DNA from: Gallionellaceae bacterium
Lineage (GTDB): Bacteria; Pseudomonadota; Gammaproteobacteria; Burkholderiales; Gallionellaceae
Assembly: GCA_003151655.1 (NCBI GenBank)
Contig: PLYB01000269.1
Span: 1-7,475, forward strand
Reading direction: 5' to 3'
DNA: 7,475 nucleotides
In this document: positions 4,966 to 7,475 of the stretch, piece by piece
Position numbering within the stretch: position 1 is the first letter of the stretch
Layout: each line of letters opens with the position of its first letter
Position numbers and translations under genes: made by a program
Notes under the pieces: model-generated
What the model was told of the DNA's origin: nothing
Databases searched by the model: none
The model's input: only the letters and a program-made list of their open reading frames with translations

Positions 4966-5880
4966 ATGTGTATGACATGCGGATGTGGGTCGGGTCAAAC
5001 GCTTATCGGTGGGCATGCGCTCAAGCAGCGCCGCCACGCTGCCGGGAAAGTGCAATATCGCGTGCAAGACGGGCTTGCCCGTTTCCCTCACCCCAGCCCT
5101 CTCCCCGAGGGAGAGGGGGTTCATGTGCACGAGCATAGCCATGACTCGATAGATTTTGGCACCGGCCCGGCGGGCGCGCATGCACCCGGCATGAGTCAGG
5201 CGCGCATGGTGAAAATTGAGCGCGATATCCTTTCCAAGAACGACAGCTATGCTTTAGAAAATCGTACTTATCTTTCTGAGCATGGCATCTTCGCGCTCAA
5301 TCTGGTATCCAGTCCCGGCTCGGGTAAGACCACGCTGCTGGTAAAAAGCATTAACGCTTTAAATGGCAGCTTGCCACTGGTGGTGATCGAAGGCGATCAA
5401 CAGACCGACAACGATGCCGCGCGTATTCGCGCTACCGGTGCGCCTGCCCTGCAAATCAACACTGGCAAGGGCTGCCATCTGGATGCGTACATGGTGGGGC
5501 AAGCCATGCAGCAACTGAAATTGCAAGACAACAGCCTGCTGCTGATCGAGAACGTCGGCAATCTAGTGTGCCCCGCCAGTTTCGATTTGGGCGAAGCACA
5601 CAAGGTAGCCATTCTTTCCGTGACCGAAGGCGAAGACAAACCGCTCAAATATCCAGACATGTTCCGCGCCTCGGATCTGATGTTGCTGAACAAATGCGAT
5701 CTGCTGCCCTACCTGACTTTTGACGCAAATCTCGCGATAGAAAATGCGCGCCGCGTGAATCCGAATATCCAAGTGATCCGTATTTCCGCCACCAGCGGCG
5801 AAGGCATGGAAGAATGGTTGGAATGGATCAAGGCAGGATGCCGCAAAGCAGCAAGAACAAGAAATGAACCAAACCCGTAG
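4966..5880 (+). CDS. hypB: Hydrogenase nickel-incorporation GTPase HypB, with an in-frame palindrome insert
   Basis: The protein has 304 residues. The N-terminal CxxCGC metal motif is C2, C5, C7. The GTPase has Walker A SSPGSGKTT (115-123), GDQQTDND (143-150), the metal site C170-H171 with C202, and NKCD (242-245). GTP hydrolysis drives nickel delivery with HypA. Between the N-terminal motif and the GTPase, related HypB proteins usually have a long histidine-rich linker. Here residues about 28-51 include RFPHPSPLPEGEG, coded by a GC-rich palindrome, and only a short His stretch (HVHEHSH, 53-59) remains. Nickel storage by the linker may therefore be reduced; this is an inference. The SD AGAGG lies 5 nt before the ATG. 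The stop TAG (5878-5880) is part of the GTAG head of the downstream inverted repeat, so the C-terminal tail may have been altered by that insertion. Confidence 0.95.
   Translation: MCMTCGCGSGQTLIGGHALKQRRHAAGKVQYRVQDGLARFPHPSPLPEGEGVHVHEHSHDSIDFGTGPAGAHAPGMSQARMVKIERDILSKNDSYALENRTYLSEHGIFALNLVSSPGSGKTTLLVKSINALNGSLPLVVIEGDQQTDNDAARIRATGAPALQINTGKGCHLDAYMVGQAMQQLKLQDNSLLLIENVGNLVCPASFDLGEAHKVAILSVTEGEDKPLKYPDMFRASDLMLLNKCDLLPYLTFDANLAIENARRVNPNIQVIRISATSGEGMEEWLEWIKAGCRKAARTRNEPNP
5069..5082. repeat. Small palindrome in the hypB linker
   Basis: ACGGGC (5069-5074) and GCCCGT (5077-5082) pair around TT. The pairing is 14 nt upstream of the larger GC-rich palindrome and lies in the same unusual linker, coding around residues 35-39. 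It may be the flank of the same insertion, or chance. Confidence 0.35.
5097..5117. repeat. GC-rich REP-like palindrome inside hypB
   Basis: CCCTCTCCC (5097-5105) and GGGAGAGGG (5109-5117) are exact reverse complements around CGA. The preceding CCTCACCCC-like flank is also part of a palindrome found repeatedly between genes in many Gram-negative genomes, often mistranslated as PHPSPLPEGE. Here it is read in frame as SPLPEGEG (HypB residues 44-51), with no frameshift or stop. The location in the variable linker between the N-terminal CxxCGC motif and the GTPase suggests a tolerated insertion. Confidence 0.7.
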
Positions 5881-5944
5881 GGGCGTATGGCAATACGCCC
5901 TTGGTGATATATAGAAAAAAGGCGTATTGCCATACGCCCCTACG
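5876..5944. repeat. REPIN-like inverted pair of REP elements between hypB and hypF
   Basis: Two 24-bp arms, 5876-5899 and 5921-5944, are perfect reverse complements around a 21-nt AT-rich spacer. Each arm is itself a unit: a GTAG tetranucleotide (5877-5880 on plus; 5943-5940 on minus) followed by a palindrome (GGGCGTAT / ATACGCCC around GGCA at 5881-5900, with the near-mirror copy at 5921-5938). A GTAG or GTGG head followed by an imperfect palindrome is the known form of REPs mobilised by RAYT (TnpA-REP) transposases, and two in inverted orientation form a REPIN. The hypB stop codon lies within the left GTAG head. As RNA it would form a very stable hairpin. No U-tract follows the right arm, so it is not an obvious intrinsic terminator. 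No RAYT gene is in the window. Confidence 0.85.
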
Positions 5945-5953
5945 CACAAATAA

Positions 5954-7475
5954 ATGACCGCAATGATCCACGCTCAAATCAGAGTATCAGGCCAAGTCCA
6001 AGGCGTGGGCTTTCGCCCGTTCGTTTTTCGACTGGCAAATGAGCTCGGCTTGGCCGGTTGGGTGCGCAACGACAATGAGGGCGTAGAAATTGCAGTCGAA
6101 GGTGCGCAACAACAAGTGATGCAGTTGATTGAGCGTCTAAAAAGCGAGCCGCCGGTAATGGCGCGCGTGGAAAAAGTCACCCACGACCTTGCGCAGGCAA
6201 CCGGCGATTTGCGCGGTTTCAACATTACCGCGAGCAAGATGGGAAAGACTCAAACCGGCATTGCGCCCGATATGGCGATTTGCCCGGAATGTCTAACAGA
6301 ATTATTCGATCCTGCTGATCGGCGTTACCATCATCCTTTCATCAACTGTATCCATTGCGGCCCGCGTTACACGCTCACCGCGCGCATGCCCTATGATCGT
6401 GCCAACACCAGCATGGCAAAGTTCACGCAATGCCCTGAGTGTCAGCATGAATACGACAATCCCGACACGCGCCGCTTTCACGCGCAGCCCAATGCCTGTC
6501 CAGCGTGCGGACCGAGCTTGCAGATGTATGATGAACATTGGCAAGTAATAACAACTGATGATCCTATTGCCGCAACTGCCGAAAAAATCCGTTCCGGCCA
6601 AATTGTCGCCATCAAAGGTATCGGCGGTTTCCATCTGGTGTGCGATGCGCGCAATGCCGCAGCGGTTTCAAGATTGCGTGGCGGTAAACAGCGGGAAGAA
6701 AAGCCTTTCGCGGTGATGGTGCTAAACCGACTTTCCGCCAGTCACTATGCGCGTTTCCCCGAGCACGAAGCAACGTTACTCGAAGTGAGCGAGCGTCCCA
6801 TTGTGTTGCTGCCAAAATCCGTAACTTGCGGTACGGAGTTGTCCGGCATCGCCCCCGGTTTGAGCAGTATCGGTTTGATGCTGCCCTACACGCCACTGCA
6901 TTATTTGCTGCTGCATGAGTTGCTGGGCAAACCGCATGGTACGGACTGGTTGCATGTAGCGACTCCGCTGGCCTTGGTGATGACCAGCGCCAATCCCGGC
7001 GGCGAGCCGCTGGTGATAAATGATGTAGAAGCGCGTGCATCGCTAACCGGTTTGGCTGATGCCTTCCTCAGCCATGACCGCGACATCTTGCATCGTTGCG
7101 ACGACAGTATTTTGAAGTGGCAGGGCGATGCCGCCGCGTTTATTCGCCGCGCGCGCGGTTACACTCCGCGCCGCATTTTGCTACCTTTTTCAGGCCCATC
7201 AATATTGGCCTGCGGTGCATGGCTAAAAAACACCGTGTGTCTGACACGCGGAAACGAAGCCTTCGTTTCGCAACATATCGGCGATCTCGATCATGCCGGT
7301 GCGCGGCAAATGCTGGACAAGACCGTCGCTCATCTGTGTCACATCCTTGATGTACAGCCGCAAGCGGTAGCGCACGATCTGCACCCGGATTTTTACAGCA
7401 CACAATTCGCGCAAGCGTATGCCGCACAACACGGCTTGCCGATCTTTGCCGTGCAGCATCACCACGCGCATATCG
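5954..7475 (+). CDS. hypF: Carbamoyltransferase HypF (partial, 3' end cut by window)
   Basis: HypF converts carbamoyl phosphate and ATP into a carbamoyl group and transfers it to the C-terminal cysteine of HypE, from which the cyanide ligands of the active site are made. 507 codons are present of the usual roughly 750. The acylphosphatase domain (about 8-95) has VQGVGFR with R21 and N39 as catalytic residues. The zinc fingers follow the exact pattern C110xxC113-x18-C132xxC135-x24-C160xxC163-x18-C182xxC185. A YrdC-like domain (about 200-395) contains KPFAVM (250-255) and SANPGGEPL (345-353). A Kae1-like domain starts near 417 (ACGAWLKNT) with HDLHPDF (474-480) and VQHHHAH (500-506), likely metal ligands. 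The ATG at 5954 gives a normal N-terminus; another ATG is at 5963. Neither has an SD. The REPIN ends 9 nt upstream, so initiation may depend on hypB translation. Confidence 0.95.
   Translation, partial: MTAMIHAQIRVSGQVQGVGFRPFVFRLANELGLAGWVRNDNEGVEIAVEGAQQQVMQLIERLKSEPPVMARVEKVTHDLAQATGDLRGFNITASKMGKTQTGIAPDMAICPECLTELFDPADRRYHHPFINCIHCGPRYTLTARMPYDRANTSMAKFTQCPECQHEYDNPDTRRFHAQPNACPACGPSLQMYDEHWQVITTDDPIAATAEKIRSGQIVAIKGIGGFHLVCDARNAAAVSRLRGGKQREEKPFAVMVLNRLSASHYARFPEHEATLLEVSERPIVLLPKSVTCGTELSGIAPGLSSIGLMLPYTPLHYLLLHELLGKPHGTDWLHVATPLALVMTSANPGGEPLVINDVEARASLTGLADAFLSHDRDILHRCDDSILKWQGDAAAFIRRARGYTPRRILLPFSGPSILACGAWLKNTVCLTRGNEAFVSQHIGDLDHAGARQMLDKTVAHLCHILDVQPQAVAHDLHPDFYSTQFAQAYAAQHGLPIFAVQHHHAHI

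Noticed and set aside
5876..5950. Inverted repeat after hypB read as a Rho-independent terminator
   Set aside because: The hairpin is strong, but no U-tract follows on the plus strand, the A-run is in the loop, and hypF continues the same pathway in the same direction.

Overview
The window reads as part of a [NiFe]-hydrogenase accessory and maturation operon from a Gram-negative bacterium, most likely a betaproteobacterium. The gene order D-F-G-H-I-J-K-hypA-hypB-hypF is the order of rhizobial and betaproteobacterial uptake-hydrogenase (hup) clusters, without hupE. Moderate GC content, REP-type palindromes with a GTAG head and a 'PHPSPLPEGE' palindrome fit an organism such as a Gallionellaceae/Nitrosomonadales member. 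That taxonomic guess is an inference and is weak.

Layout: positions 1-37 hold the first 12 codons of a minus-strand gene, resembling the N-terminus of MNT-type nucleotidyltransferases, with its own SD and TATAAT box. Positions 38-506 are a gene-free, AT-richer control region. It holds an FNR/CRP-like box, an 8-bp direct repeat two helical turns apart, a perfect 9+9 bp inverted repeat, a sigma70-like promoter and a leader that can fold into a long hairpin. From 507 to the right edge ten genes run on the plus strand with short gaps or overlaps: hupD, hupF, hupG, hupH, hupI, hupJ, hupK, hypA, hypB and hypF, the last cut by the window end.

How they work together: HypF (with HypE, not seen here) makes the CN/CO ligands from carbamoyl phosphate. 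HypC/HupF-type chaperones and the HupL-like scaffold HupK handle the Fe(CN)2CO group and the large-subunit precursor. HypA and HypB insert nickel, and the HupD endopeptidase then trims the large subunit. HupG, HupH, HupI and HupJ serve the small, FeS-containing, Tat-exported subunit and its protection or assembly. The structural genes hupSLC are not immediately upstream, which is unusual for hupD.

The functions are those of a known system. The less ordinary content is in the DNA between and inside the genes: a REPIN-like inverted REP pair whose GTAG head supplies the hypB stop codon and whose far arm ends 9 nt before the hypF start; a widespread GC-rich palindrome carried in frame in the HypB linker; a Tat-motif-like C-terminus on HupJ; and an apparently structured, regulated leader before hupD. 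I did not see convincing evidence for an entirely new system.
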